Below, in pieces: positions 1 to 9,000 of a stretch of 64,000 bases of DNA. Positions within the stretch are counted from its first letter, which is position 1, and every line of letters starts with the position of its first letter. This stretch comes from Paenibacillus cellulositrophicus (GTDB lineage Bacteria > Bacillota > Bacilli > Paenibacillales > Paenibacillaceae), in NCBI RefSeq assembly GCF_009363095.1, contig NZ_CP045295.1, positions 4,617,001 through 4,681,000 on the forward strand. Reading direction: 5' to 3'. The translations under genes and the position numbers were made by a program. Under the pieces are notes generated by a model. That model was given only the letters and a program-made list of their open reading frames with translations. It had not been told where the DNA came from and searched no databases.

Positions 1-40
1 GCAATGGAGCCCGAAGATAGGAAGAACGAACGGAGGAACT

Positions 41-991
41 ATGGAATTGACATCCGAACCATCGGAGTTTATTTATATGTACGCCAGCCACGAGTCGGAA
101 ACGGAGCTGTGCCGAATGGAGCTGAATGCTCTGCTCGGGCAAGCGAAATCCTTGAAAGGGAGAGGCCCAATGCTGCGCAGCTCCCGGTTGCTTGACCCGG
201 ACCGCAGTCCGTATGTGTCGATGCGTCTGGACGTGCTGATGCAGGGCGACTCGGTCGAAGAAATTGCCCGGCAGGCTTCGGAGTTAGAGCTTGGGGACGC
301 CACATTCAAAGTAACCTACGTAAAATCCGGCGATCCCTGCTCCTACGAGGACCAGCGGATGCTAGAGCGGCGCGTCGGCAGCAGCATCCGGGGGAAGGCG
401 GAGATGAAGCATCCGGACGTGCAGTTCGGCCTTCTGTCCGCCGAGGGACAGTGGATGCTCGGATGGTGCCGGCATCCCGACCGCGCTTGGCGGCTGCACA
501 AGGACAAGCCGCACAATTATTCCACCGGGCTCAGCGTCACGACCGCCCGTTCGCTCGTGAACATCCTTGTGCCGGAGCCTGCGGGTGTCCGGGCCGCCGA
601 TCCCTGTTGCGGCATGGGGAACGTGCTGATCGAAGCCCTGTCGATGGGCATCGATATCCGGGGCTGGGACATCAATCCGCTGGCCATCCGGGGGGCCCGG
701 GCCAACCTGAAGCACTTCGGCTACCCGGAGGTGGTGACGCTCGGAGATATGACGCAGGTGACGGATCGCTTCGATGCGGCTGTCCTGGACATGCCGTACA
801 ACCTGTGCTCGGTGCTCAGCACGGATCAGCGGCTCGTTATGCTGCAGAGCCTGCGCCGTATGGCGAAGCGGGCTGTCATTGTATCGACAGAGGAAGCGGC
901 GGAATCGATTCAGCAGGCGGGCTTTGCCATTCTGGACAGCGCCCGGGTATGGAAGGGCGGCTTTGTCCGGAACGTCTGGCTTTGCGGGTGA
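41..991 (+). CDS. TRM11-like RNA/DNA methyltransferase
   Basis: Predicted SAM-dependent N-methyltransferase of the UPF0020/TRM11 group, which usually methylates tRNA guanines. The N-terminal half (about residues 1-160) is a THUMP-like region with no clear motif. The C-terminal half is a Rossmann methylase: the SAM loop reads DPCCGMGN at residues 187-194 and the catalytic motif IV is DMPYN at 250-254, a variant of the usual DPPY. Length 316 aa is normal. The ATG at 41 is preceded by GGAGG at 32-36. It is convergent with the next gene, and a strong terminator separates them. The exact base modified cannot be read from sequence. Confidence 0.8.
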   Translation: MELTSEPSEFIYMYASHESETELCRMELNALLGQAKSLKGRGPMLRSSRLLDPDRSPYVSMRLDVLMQGDSVEEIARQASELELGDATFKVTYVKSGDPCSYEDQRMLERRVGSSIRGKAEMKHPDVQFGLLSAEGQWMLGWCRHPDRAWRLHKDKPHNYSTGLSVTTARSLVNILVPEPAGVRAADPCCGMGNVLIEALSMGIDIRGWDINPLAIRGARANLKHFGYPEVVTLGDMTQVTDRFDAAVLDMPYNLCSVLSTDQRLVMLQSLRRMAKRAVIVSTEEAAESIQQAGFAILDSARVWKGGFVRNVWLCG

Positions 992-1030
992 CGGAGGCGG
1001 ATAAGCCATCCGGCATGCGATTACTTTCTA

Positions 1031-1132
1031 CTATATAATAGAAGAAAGTTTCTCATCCTAATAATAGAAGAAAGATTCTCTCTCATCCTATTAGTAGTAG
1101 AAGTTTCTCATTATAATAGAAGAAGATTACCA
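1031..1132. repeat. Degenerate AT-rich tandem repeat, about four units
   Basis: Four imperfect units of about 23-30 bp follow one another just after the methylase stop. Each is built on TAATAGAAGAAAG followed by TTTCTCATCC; the third and fourth are shorter and more diverged. No ORF crosses it and there is no spacer/repeat regularity of a CRISPR. Function unknown. Confidence 0.6.
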
Positions 1133-1161
1133 TCATGAGTTGAAGTCAAGTCAATCATCTC

Positions 1162-1180
1162 AGTGCTCATCATGAGCACT
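1162..1180. repeat. Perfect 9-bp inverted repeat
   Basis: AGTGCTCAT and ATGAGCACT are perfectly complementary around a single C. It lies between the tandem repeat and the terminator and has no T tract, so it is not itself a classical terminator. Confidence 0.6.
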
Positions 1181-1187
1181 TCAAGCC

Positions 1188-1246
1188 AAAAAAGGCTGTC
1201 TCACGATCCGGTCAGAATCGACCGGTAACGCGGGACAGCCTTTTTT
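1188..1246. terminator. Bidirectional Rho-independent terminator
   Basis: A stem AAAAAAGGCTGTC/GGGACAGCCTTTTTT encloses a second stem CCGGT/ACCGG. The A tract on one side and T tract on the other serve both the methylase (+) and the dehydrogenase (-), which converge here. Confidence 0.85.
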
Positions 1247-1342
1247 CATGCTCCGAATATATCAGGACGCTCGCATAGCATGCGGAAAATTTCGGAGGCA
1301 AAACTCCACCTTGCGGGGGACAGCTGCTGAGAGATGTCCGTA

Positions 1343-2314
1343 TTAATAAGCACGCTTATAATTGACGAGATTACGCGGAAGCTCTTTTCCCTGCACGTAG
1401 GCCTTCAGGTTTTCGACAAAAATATCGATGACCCGTTCGGTATACCGATCGGTGCTTCCGGAAACATGCGGTGTAATGATGACCTGCTCCATATCCCACA
1501 GCGGGTGGTCCTCAGGCAGCGGCTCCTTCTCAAACACGTCGAGCCCGGCGCAGCTGATCTGCCCGCTGCGGAGCGCTTCAAGCAGGGATGCCGTATCCAT
1601 CGTCGGCCCGCGGCCCGCATTGATGAAGCAGGCGCCCGGCTTGGCCGCCGCCCAGGCATCGGCGTTCAGCAGATGATGCGTCTCATCGGTAAGCGGCAGC
1701 ACGCTGATGATGTAATCGCCTTGGCTCAGCGCCTTGTGGAGCCCGTCCATGGTGAACATCTCGTCCACGTGAGGATCGGCTTTGCCGGAACGGCGGACGC
1801 CGACGGTGCGCATCCCGAACGCCTTGGCCAGGCGAGCTGCCTCGCTGCCGATCTCGCCGACGCCGACGATGACGGCCGTTCGGCCGTGCAGCTCGGACAA
1901 GGTGTCCCGTCCCGGCGCGGCCAATTTCGTCTCCCAGCTGTGCTTGAGCTGATTGCGGACCGAGACGTGCAGCTGACGCGAGAAGGAGAGCATCATGCCA
2001 AGGATCGTCTCCGAGATCGGAATCGCATGGACGCCGCTGGAATTCGTCAGCAGCACGCCTTTCTGTTCGAGCTTGTCCAGCGGAAGCGTGTCCACGCCGG
2101 CCGACCAGGCCTGCAGCCATTTCAGCCGGCTGTCTTGATTCAGCACCTGATCGGCAATTTGCCTGGACCAGCCGACCAATATTTCCGCTTCGTTCACGAG
2201 TGCGGGATCCGCATCGGTGCTTTTGACGACGGTCAGCTTATAGCCGGGAGCGGCTTGTTCAATCAAACGGGTCTGCTCCGGAGTCAGGGAATGCAGACAA
2301 ACAATTTGCTTCAT
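1343..2314 (-). CDS. D-2-hydroxyacid dehydrogenase (NAD(P)-dependent)
   Basis: Oxidoreductase of the D-isomer 2-hydroxyacid dehydrogenase family (glyoxylate/hydroxypyruvate reductase or phosphoglycerate dehydrogenase-like), reducing 2-keto acids to D-2-hydroxy acids. Visible features: the nucleotide-binding loop GVGEIG at residues 151-156 and the catalytic triad R235 (in NAGRG), E264 (in FEKEP) and H283 (in TPHVSG). At 323 aa it lacks the ACT/ASB C-terminal regulatory domains of SerA, so it is a short-form enzyme. The ATG has GGAGG about 10 bp upstream on the minus strand. The true substrate is unknown. Confidence 0.88.
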   Translation of the reverse strand: MKQIVCLHSLTPEQTRLIEQAAPGYKLTVVKSTDADPALVNEAEILVGWSRQIADQVLNQDSRLKWLQAWSAGVDTLPLDKLEQKGVLLTNSSGVHAIPISETILGMMLSFSRQLHVSVRNQLKHSWETKLAAPGRDTLSELHGRTAVIVGVGEIGSEAARLAKAFGMRTVGVRRSGKADPHVDEMFTMDGLHKALSQGDYIISVLPLTDETHHLLNADAWAAAKPGACFINAGRGPTMDTASLLEALRSGQISCAGLDVFEKEPLPEDHPLWDMEQVIITPHVSGSTDRYTERVIDIFVENLKAYVQGKELPRNLVNYKRAY

Positions 2315-2636
2315 ACCGTTTCAGCCTCCTTCATGTATGTACCCTTGATGTGGCGTTTGTGCAACTTTAGTTCAATCTATATATTATGAATATATTCAGG
2401 ATAACAGATTTGAAACGATATACAACAGGGTCACCCGAGGCCAAGTGAATGAAAGGGAGCAGCGGTCAAGTAAACGCCCTCCTAAGAGTATGCTTTTGCG
2501 TAACTCTGCTGCATGACAATGGGCCCGAAAGGCGAAACTATATTAATGAAGGAATTCATGCGAATTATACCTTCGGTACCAATTTTTACAGGATGATTTT
2601 ATGCGGCGCAAAGGGGAAGAAAGGGGAAGTACTTGC
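2315..2636. other. Divergent intergenic region with a 12-bp palindrome
   Basis: 322 bp between the divergent dehydrogenase and ThpR genes. The perfect palindrome TGAATATATTCA at 2387-2398 sits about 75 bp upstream of the dehydrogenase start and could be an operator. Small ORFs here lack ribosome-binding sites and recognisable sequence. Nothing else stands out. Confidence 0.4.
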
Positions 2637-3254
2637 ATGGAAATGAAAGAGAAACAAGTTCAAGATAAGCCTTTAAGGCTATTCGTCGCGGTCCGGATAC
2701 CGGAATCGATCCGATCATTACTGGAAGAATGGAGGCACCGGAACGAGAAAGAGCTCGCTTTTCAAAAATGGACGCACCGGGAGGATTACCATATTACCGT
2801 CCAGTTTCTGGGAGACGCAGATGCTGGAAGAGTGCCGGAAATCACGGCTGCCTTAAAAAGGGCTTCCTTGAAAATCAACCCATTTCAACTGGAATTTGGA
2901 GCATTCGGCACCTTCGGGTCAGCGGAGTCTCCCCGGGTGTTATGGGCTGGAGTAATTGACCAATCCGGCGGCCTGGACAAGCTCTATGAAGCGGTCACTT
3001 CCGAGATGGGGGAACTGGGGTTCGCAAAAGAGGCGAGGCCTTACCGTCCCCATGTCACGATTGCCCGTAAATACGCGGGAAAATCGACTTTTACAGGCTC
3101 CAATTTACCGTCTTTGACAGTGGAAAAATCCGGTTCTGAAGGGAAAAATCAGCCTCTGATTTGGGAGGTTGATGAATTTGTACTTTTTTCCACGCATTTG
3201 CACGAAAAGCCAATGTATGAGATACTAGAGGCCGTTCAAATGAAAGATTCGTAG
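2637..3254 (+). CDS. thpR: RNA 2',3'-cyclic phosphodiesterase (ThpR/LigT family)
   Basis: Member of the 2H phosphoesterase superfamily, which opens 2',3'-cyclic phosphate RNA ends. The two family HxTx motifs are present: H52-I-T54-V and H139-V-T141-I, spaced normally for the two-lobed fold. I chose the ATG at 2637 because AAGGGGAAG lies just upstream; an in-frame ATG at 2601 would add 12 residues without a better ribosome-binding site. 205 aa, slightly longer than the roughly 180-aa family norm, with a short insert near the C-terminus. Confidence 0.85.
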   Translation: MEMKEKQVQDKPLRLFVAVRIPESIRSLLEEWRHRNEKELAFQKWTHREDYHITVQFLGDADAGRVPEITAALKRASLKINPFQLEFGAFGTFGSAESPRVLWAGVIDQSGGLDKLYEAVTSEMGELGFAKEARPYRPHVTIARKYAGKSTFTGSNLPSLTVEKSGSEGKNQPLIWEVDEFVLFSTHLHEKPMYEILEAVQMKDS

Positions 3255-3510
3255 ATTGGAAATAAATAGCAATAGAAATCGAATATATTTTTCCGCACAT
3301 GATCGAATATCGAATTCCCTTTGTTGCCGTATCCTGTGAAGTAAATTTGTGCCGTTCCTAAGCAACATGTGTTGTAAAGACTGTCCTGTTTGTCAGTTAT
3401 TGTACGATCTCGGATACAGCAATTGACTGAAAATGTTTCCAAAGGTTATTCAAAACCTGTATTTTTGGTTACTTAATGAGGGAATGTGCCGGAAATATAG
3501 GAGGAGAAAC

Positions 3511-4368
3511 ATGTACACATTACGTCAAAACCGCTGGATGGCACTGCTGATCGGTGTGCTTCTGGTGTGTTTCTCTGCAATTTGTATGCTGCTGCAAAAC
3601 GAGCAGATGCATAAAATGCAGTATAACGACAGCACGAATCAACTGGGGGCCGTAACATACAGCAAGAACGATAAAGCAGGCGCAAGCCCGCAGCATTTAT
3701 CCATACAGGGGGCAAAACACCCGTTAACCGCGGAAAACTCCGTGCAGCTTTCGAATGTAAATTTATTGAAAAAATGGAACGTTAAGCATCATCCCCTTTT
3801 TGTTGAAGGGATTTCAGCACAAACACCGGCTGCCGCCAAAAAGGCCCAAGCTGTGCAAGCGAAGCCTAAGGCGAAGAAAGCTGTAGCTGTTTCAGCGAAG
3901 TCGAAGCTGGATCCAAAACTGAATCCCCCCACCACGTTATTCTTCAGCCGGACCAAACTGCTCAGTCCTTCCCAGAAGTCGGAAGCGACCAAACAGTATA
4001 AGGTAACCGCTGAGGACGTGCTTCTGCTCCGTAGAATCGTGATGGCAGAAGCCGAAGGCGAACCGTACAAAGGCAAAGTGGCTGTGGCCAACGTTGTCTT
4101 GAACCGGCTGCGGTCAGCCAATTTTCCCGATACGATTAGAAAAGTCATTTACCAGAGATATCAGTTCAGTCCTGTGGCGAACGGCCGTTTTGACCGTGTG
4201 AAGCCGAACGAGGATTCGATTCATGCCGTCAATGAGGCGCTTAACGGACGCAAGGAAGTCTCGGATGATACGTATTATTTTCTGTCGCTGAAGCTGGCCG
4301 ACGACCTGACGGTTCACCATACGCGGACCTTGGCCAAGACGATCGGCAACCACTCCTTTTACAAATAA
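3511..4368 (+). CDS. Cell-wall hydrolase, SleB/CwlJ type
   Basis: Predicted peptidoglycan (spore-cortex) lytic enzyme with the Hydrolase_2 domain. Residues 9-28 form a hydrophobic membrane anchor or uncleaved signal. A Lys/Ala-rich linker with several AKKA-type runs follows (about 110-145). The catalytic domain fills the last 120 residues and starts with RIVMAEAEGEPYKGKVAVAN, matching the SleB pattern MAEAxGEP with its catalytic Glu. The ATG at 3511 has AGGAGGAG 4-6 bp upstream. Unlike SleB it has no obvious N-terminal peptidoglycan-binding repeat. Role in germination or sporulation is inferred. Confidence 0.82.
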   Translation: MYTLRQNRWMALLIGVLLVCFSAICMLLQNEQMHKMQYNDSTNQLGAVTYSKNDKAGASPQHLSIQGAKHPLTAENSVQLSNVNLLKKWNVKHHPLFVEGISAQTPAAAKKAQAVQAKPKAKKAVAVSAKSKLDPKLNPPTTLFFSRTKLLSPSQKSEATKQYKVTAEDVLLLRRIVMAEAEGEPYKGKVAVANVVLNRLRSANFPDTIRKVIYQRYQFSPVANGRFDRVKPNEDSIHAVNEALNGRKEVSDDTYYFLSLKLADDLTVHHTRTLAKTIGNHSFYK

Positions 4369-4423
4369 ATCCCGTAAGTTTAAAATGTTTATGGGTAAAG
4401 GATAATGAGGAGGTGGCGTTCAT

Positions 4424-5107
4424 ATGAAAATTACGTATTATGGTCATTCCTGTGTGGTGGTGGAGGAAGGCGGCCGGAGCGTGATCATCGATCCGTTTCT
4501 CTCGGGCAATCCGGCATCGGGTATCGCGCCTGCGGATATCCGTGTGGATGCGGTGCTGCTCACCCATGGGCACTCCGACCACTTTGGCGATGCGCTGGAG
4601 ATTGCCAAAGCGAATGATTGTCCGATTGTCGCCGTGTTCGAGCTGGCGGAGTTCTGCCGCAAGAAGGGCGCGAAAACCTTTGCCATGAACATCGGTGGGC
4701 AGCAGCAGTTTGACGGATTCAAGGTCAAATATACGCTGGCTTTCCACAGCTCTGCGGTACAGGACGGCGACGCGCTGATCTATGCCGGAGAACCGGCGGG
4801 CATCCTGCTGACCATGGGCGGCAAAACGTTCTTCCATGCGGGAGATACGGCGCTGTTCGGCGACATGCGGCTTATCGGTGAAATGAATCAGATCGATGCT
4901 GCTGCGCTGCCGATCGGCGACGTGCTGACGATGGGACCGGACGATGCGCTGCTGGCGGCCAAATGGCTGCGGGCGAACCGCGTCATTCCGGTGCATTACA
5001 ACACTTTCCCTGCCATTAACCAGAACAGTACGCTCTTCTGCGACCGTCTTCATCAGGAAGGCATTGAAGGACACGCGCTCAAGCCGGGAGAGAGCATTGA
5101 GATCTGA
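4424..5107 (+). CDS. UPF0173 metal-dependent hydrolase (metallo-beta-lactamase fold)
   Basis: Small beta-lactamase-fold hydrolase of the UPF0173 (YtkL) family. The metal site THGHSDH lies at residues 47-53; further ligand-type residues occur in FHAGDT and near the C-terminal VIPVHYNTFP. At 227 aa it is the family's typical length. AGGAGGTG precedes the ATG. It sits 55 bp after the hydrolase gene and may be co-transcribed with it. Substrate unknown in this family. Confidence 0.88.
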   Translation: MKITYYGHSCVVVEEGGRSVIIDPFLSGNPASGIAPADIRVDAVLLTHGHSDHFGDALEIAKANDCPIVAVFELAEFCRKKGAKTFAMNIGGQQQFDGFKVKYTLAFHSSAVQDGDALIYAGEPAGILLTMGGKTFFHAGDTALFGDMRLIGEMNQIDAAALPIGDVLTMGPDDALLAAKWLRANRVIPVHYNTFPAINQNSTLFCDRLHQEGIEGHALKPGESIEI

Positions 5108-5202
5108 CCGCTAATGAAGCGGTGGCTTTGACAAATGGCACCCCCCGCCGTATCCGGGCATACAGTATCGTAACATTAGCCTATCGGAAAGGCGGGGGTT
5201 GA

Positions 5203-5688
5203 TTGTTTTACCGAACTAGTGAACTTAACGGGTATTTGCCGGCCGGCGAGCTGCAGAAAGCCGTACAGGGCGAGTACGAAGCGATCCGAAAGGGACGAAG
5301 GCTTCAGGAGCTGGCTCCCCCGGACCACCGGATTTATTTCAGCCGCGTGGTCGAAGAGGAGCGGCAGGGCCGTCTTGCCGAGCTGACCCGTCTCTATTAT
5401 GAGCATACCGGCTGCTACCCGGTTTTTAGCAAGGTTGAAACGCCCAGGGCGTATGTAACCGGACTGAAAACGACCGTCGATGACGCACTCGAAAATGCGT
5501 GGAATTATTCGGACCTGATGCTGACGGCGACGGACCCGAAGATCCAGAAGCTGATGCTGCGCGCGATGAACAGCGAAATGCGCTGGGTCAGCCGGCTGCA
5601 GTTTTTGTACAGCAATTATTTCCACGAAAACGGCGACATGAAGCACAAGGGCACCATTGGCATCGCCGACAAACAGCTTCCCTCTTGA
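5203..5688 (+). CDS. Helical protein, possibly ferritin-like
   Basis: 161-aa, largely helical protein with a TTG start at 5203 preceded by AAAGGCGGGGG. The spread of Glu, Tyr and His over long helices, with the segment RAMNSEMRWVSRLQFLYSNYF near the end, is compatible with a ferritin-like/rubrerythrin bundle, but I see no certain ExxH iron-ligand pairs. No signal peptide. The stop codon lies inside a terminator hairpin. I do not recognise the family firmly. Confidence 0.6.
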   Translation: MFYRTSELNGYLPAGELQKAVQGEYEAIRKGRRLQELAPPDHRIYFSRVVEEERQGRLAELTRLYYEHTGCYPVFSKVETPRAYVTGLKTTVDDALENAWNYSDLMLTATDPKIQKLMLRAMNSEMRWVSRLQFLYSNYFHENGDMKHKGTIGIADKQLPS

Positions 5689-5707
5689 GTTGGGGGAGGC
5701 TGTTTTT
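5671..5707 (+). terminator. Terminator overlapping the end of the preceding gene
   Basis: AAACAGCTTCCC pairs with GGGGGAGGCTGTTT and is followed by a T tract. The left arm is the last codons of the ferritin-like ORF. Confidence 0.8.
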
Positions 5708-6074
5708 CTGTATATTGGAAAAAACCTGGTTGAAATGAATAATCATACGCTTTTCAGGTTAATTACAACATGCCGCTTTAATGCTTCACTGCAAAACATT
5801 TCTTATCACATTCATAAAAAGTTTAAATTGCGCAGAGGTTTAGTGGGTGTTAAAATAATATAACCAATTCATTTTGAATAATTATCGACGTTTTATAACA
5901 AAAAGAAAACCATTCCCCCATGCAACGAGGATTTCCGCCGTTGTCGCATACCCCATTCCCCTAGTGAGCATGAAGTATTATTCTTGTAGCCAATGTCGTC
6001 TTCGTACTGGTTTATTTTGATGTATCTGGATTTACTTGCATTTATTTATTCTGAAGATAGAAAGGTTGCTTTCC
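5708..6074. other. gltB: Long AT-rich leader upstream of glutamate synthase
   Basis: 367 bp with no ORF of note. At 5848-5865 there is a TGTTA...TAACC inverted pair that recalls a GlnR/TnrA box, but the spacer is one base too long. A pyrimidine-rich CCATTCCCCCATG/CCCCATTCCCC repetition lies at 5912-5960. No riboswitch class is recognised. Confidence 0.35.
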
Positions 6075-9000
6075 ATGAGACATACGGTACTTCCCCCTAA
6101 GCAGGGACTTTATGATCCGCAGTTTGAAAAAGACGCCTGCGGCATGGGCTTCGTCGCTCATATCAAAGGCCGGGCCTCCCATGAGATCGTAGGCCAGGCT
6201 CTGACGATGCTCGAGAATATGGAGCACCGCGGCGGACAGGGCAGCGAGCCTAATTCCGGTGACGGCGCCGGGATCATGCTGCAAATTCCTCACCGCTTCT
6301 TTGCGGAAGAAGCGGCCCGGATCGGCTTTGAGCTGCCTGAACCGGGGCAATACGGCGTAGGCATGCTGTTCCTTTCCCACGACGAAGCCGTTCGGGAGGC
6401 TCATGAGAGCCGGCTCGTCGAAATCATCCGGGAAGAAGGTCAGCAGTTCCTGGGCTTCCGCGACGTTCCGACCTATGACGAGATGCTGGGCAAATCCGCG
6501 AAGGAAGCCAAGCCGTACGTACGGCAGATTTTCATCGGACGCAGCATCGATGTGAAGGACGAAATGGACTTTGAGCGCAAGCTGTACATCATCCGCAGAC
6601 GCGCCGAGCTGGCCATCCGTTATGGCGACGCTCCGCAGGCGGACTCCTTCTATATTTCCAGCCTTTCGTGCCGGAAAATCGTATACAAAGGGATGCTGAC
6701 CACCAATCAGGTGGGGCAGTTCTATCTGGACCTGAGAAACGAGCTGGTGGAGACGGCGATCGCCCTCGTTCACTCGCGTTTCAGCACGAACACCTTCCCG
6801 AGCTGGGAACGGGCGCACCCGTACCGCTTCATGATTCACAACGGGGAGATCAACACGCTTCGCGGCAACGTGAACTGGATGCATGCGCGCCAGTCGCTGT
6901 TTAAGAGCGATATTTTTGGGGATGACCTGGAGAAGGTCAAGCCGGTCATCAATCCGGACGGTTCGGACACCGCCATGTTCGATAACACGTTTGAGTTCCT
7001 GTACCTGAGTGGACGTTCCCTGCCACACGTCGCCATGATGATGGTGCCGGAGCCTTGGAACAACCATGAAAGCATGGACGAAACGAAAAAAGCGTTCTAC
7101 GAATACCACAGCACGCTGATGGAACCGTGGGACGGACCAGCCGCTATGGCGTTCACTGACGGTATCCAAATCGGCGCCATCCTTGACCGGAATGGACTCC
7201 GCCCGTCGCGTTACTACGTGACGAAGGACGACCTGATTATTCTTTCTTCGGAAGCCGGCGTGCTCGACATTCCAGCTGAGGATGTCCTGTACAAGGACCG
7301 TCTCCGTCCGGGCAGAATGCTGCTCGTAGATACGAAGGAAGGACGGATCATTTCCGACGAGGAAGTGAAAGCCCAGATCGCTGCCGAGCAGCCGTACCGC
7401 GAGTGGCTCGACGAGCATCTGGTCAATCTGGATGAGCTTCCGGACGCGCCGGAGCTGCCGAATCCGAAGCATGACAACGTGCAGCAACTGCAGCTCTCCT
7501 TCGGCTATACGTTCGAAGATCTGCGCAAGGTGCTGGAGCCGATGGCTTCGACCGGTCAGGAAGCGGTAGCCTCGATGGGCTACGACGCGCCGCTGGCGGT
7601 GCTGTCCGACAAGCCGCAGCGCCTGTACAACTACTTTAAACAAATGTTCGCGCAGGTGACCAACCCGCCGATCGACGCGATCCGCGAAGAGATTATCACC
7701 GCGACCGGAACGACGATCGGACCGGAGCGCAACCTGCTGCATCCGGAGCCTGAGAGCTGCCGCCAGATCCGTCTGGACACACCGGTTCTCTCGAATGAGG
7801 ACTTCGCGAAGATCCGCCACGTGCATCGTCCCGGCTTCAAGTCGATGACGATTCCGATCTTCTTCCCGGCAGAGGAGGGGGCGGAAGGCCTGCGTAAGGC
7901 GCTTGACGGATTGTGTGAAGCGGCCGACCGCGTGATCAAGAAAGGCCACAACATCCTGATCCTGTCCGACCGCGGCGTGGACAAAGAAAATGCGGCGATT
8001 CCGGCGCTTCTTGCCGTATCCTGCCTGCATCATCATTTGATCCGCCAAGGAACGCGGACGAAAGTCAGCATTTTGCTCGAATCCGGCGAACCTCGTGAAG
8101 TGCATCATTACGCGCTGCTGCTCGGTTACGGCGTGAGTGCCGTCAACCCTTACCTGGCGTTCGAAACGCTGGACGACATGATCCAGCAGGGGCTGCTGCG
8201 CGGCGTGACGCACGAGAAAGCCGTTAAAAACTATATCAAAGCCGCGACGAAGAGCGTGGTGAAAATTTTGTCCAAAATGGGCATCTCGACAATCCAATCC
8301 TACCGCGGCGCGCAAATCTTTGAAGCCGTCGGCCTGAAAGAGGATTTTGTCGAGAAGTACTTTACCCGTACGCCGTCCCGCATCGGCGGTATCGGCCTGG
8401 AAGAAGTGGCTGCCGAAGCGCTGGCCCACCACAACCGCGCCTTTACCGACAAGGACGGAAGCGACAAGGTGCTCGATTCCGGCGGTGACTATCAATGGCG
8501 CAAGGACGGGGAGGAGCATCTGTTCAACCCGCAGACGATCCACCTGCTTCAGCAGGCCGTACGCACAGGGGATTACCAGGTGTACAAAAAGTACGCGAAG
8601 CTTGTTCAGGGTGAAAACGAGAAGCATCTGACGATCCGCTCGCTGCTGAAGCTGAAACCGGTAGGAGCTCCGGTTCCGATCGAGGAAGTCGAGCCGATCG
8701 AGTCCATTATGAGACGCTTCAAGACCGGTGCCATGTCCTTCGGCTCCATCAGTAAGGAAGCTCACGAAAGCCTCGCGATTGCGATGAACCGCATCGGCGG
8801 CAAGAGCAACACCGGTGAGGGCGGCGAAGATCCGGCGCGCTATATTCCGGATGCGAACGGCGATTCCCGCCGCAGCGCGATCAAGCAGGTGGCGTCCGGC
8901 CGGTTCGGCGTGACGTCGAACTACCTGGTGAACGCGGACGAAATTCAAATCAAGATGGCGCAGGGAGCGAAGCCGGGTGAAGGCGGACAGCTTCCGGGCC

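Noticed and set aside
1031..1132. CRISPR array
   Set aside because: Units are contiguous, degenerate and lack unique spacers.
2449..2646. 65-codon ORF before ThpR
   Set aside because: Overlaps the true ThpR start, no ribosome-binding site, no family.
5848..5865. GlnR/TnrA-like box upstream of gltB
   Set aside because: TGTTA and TAACC arms are separated by 8 rather than 7 bp and the inner positions do not match the consensus.
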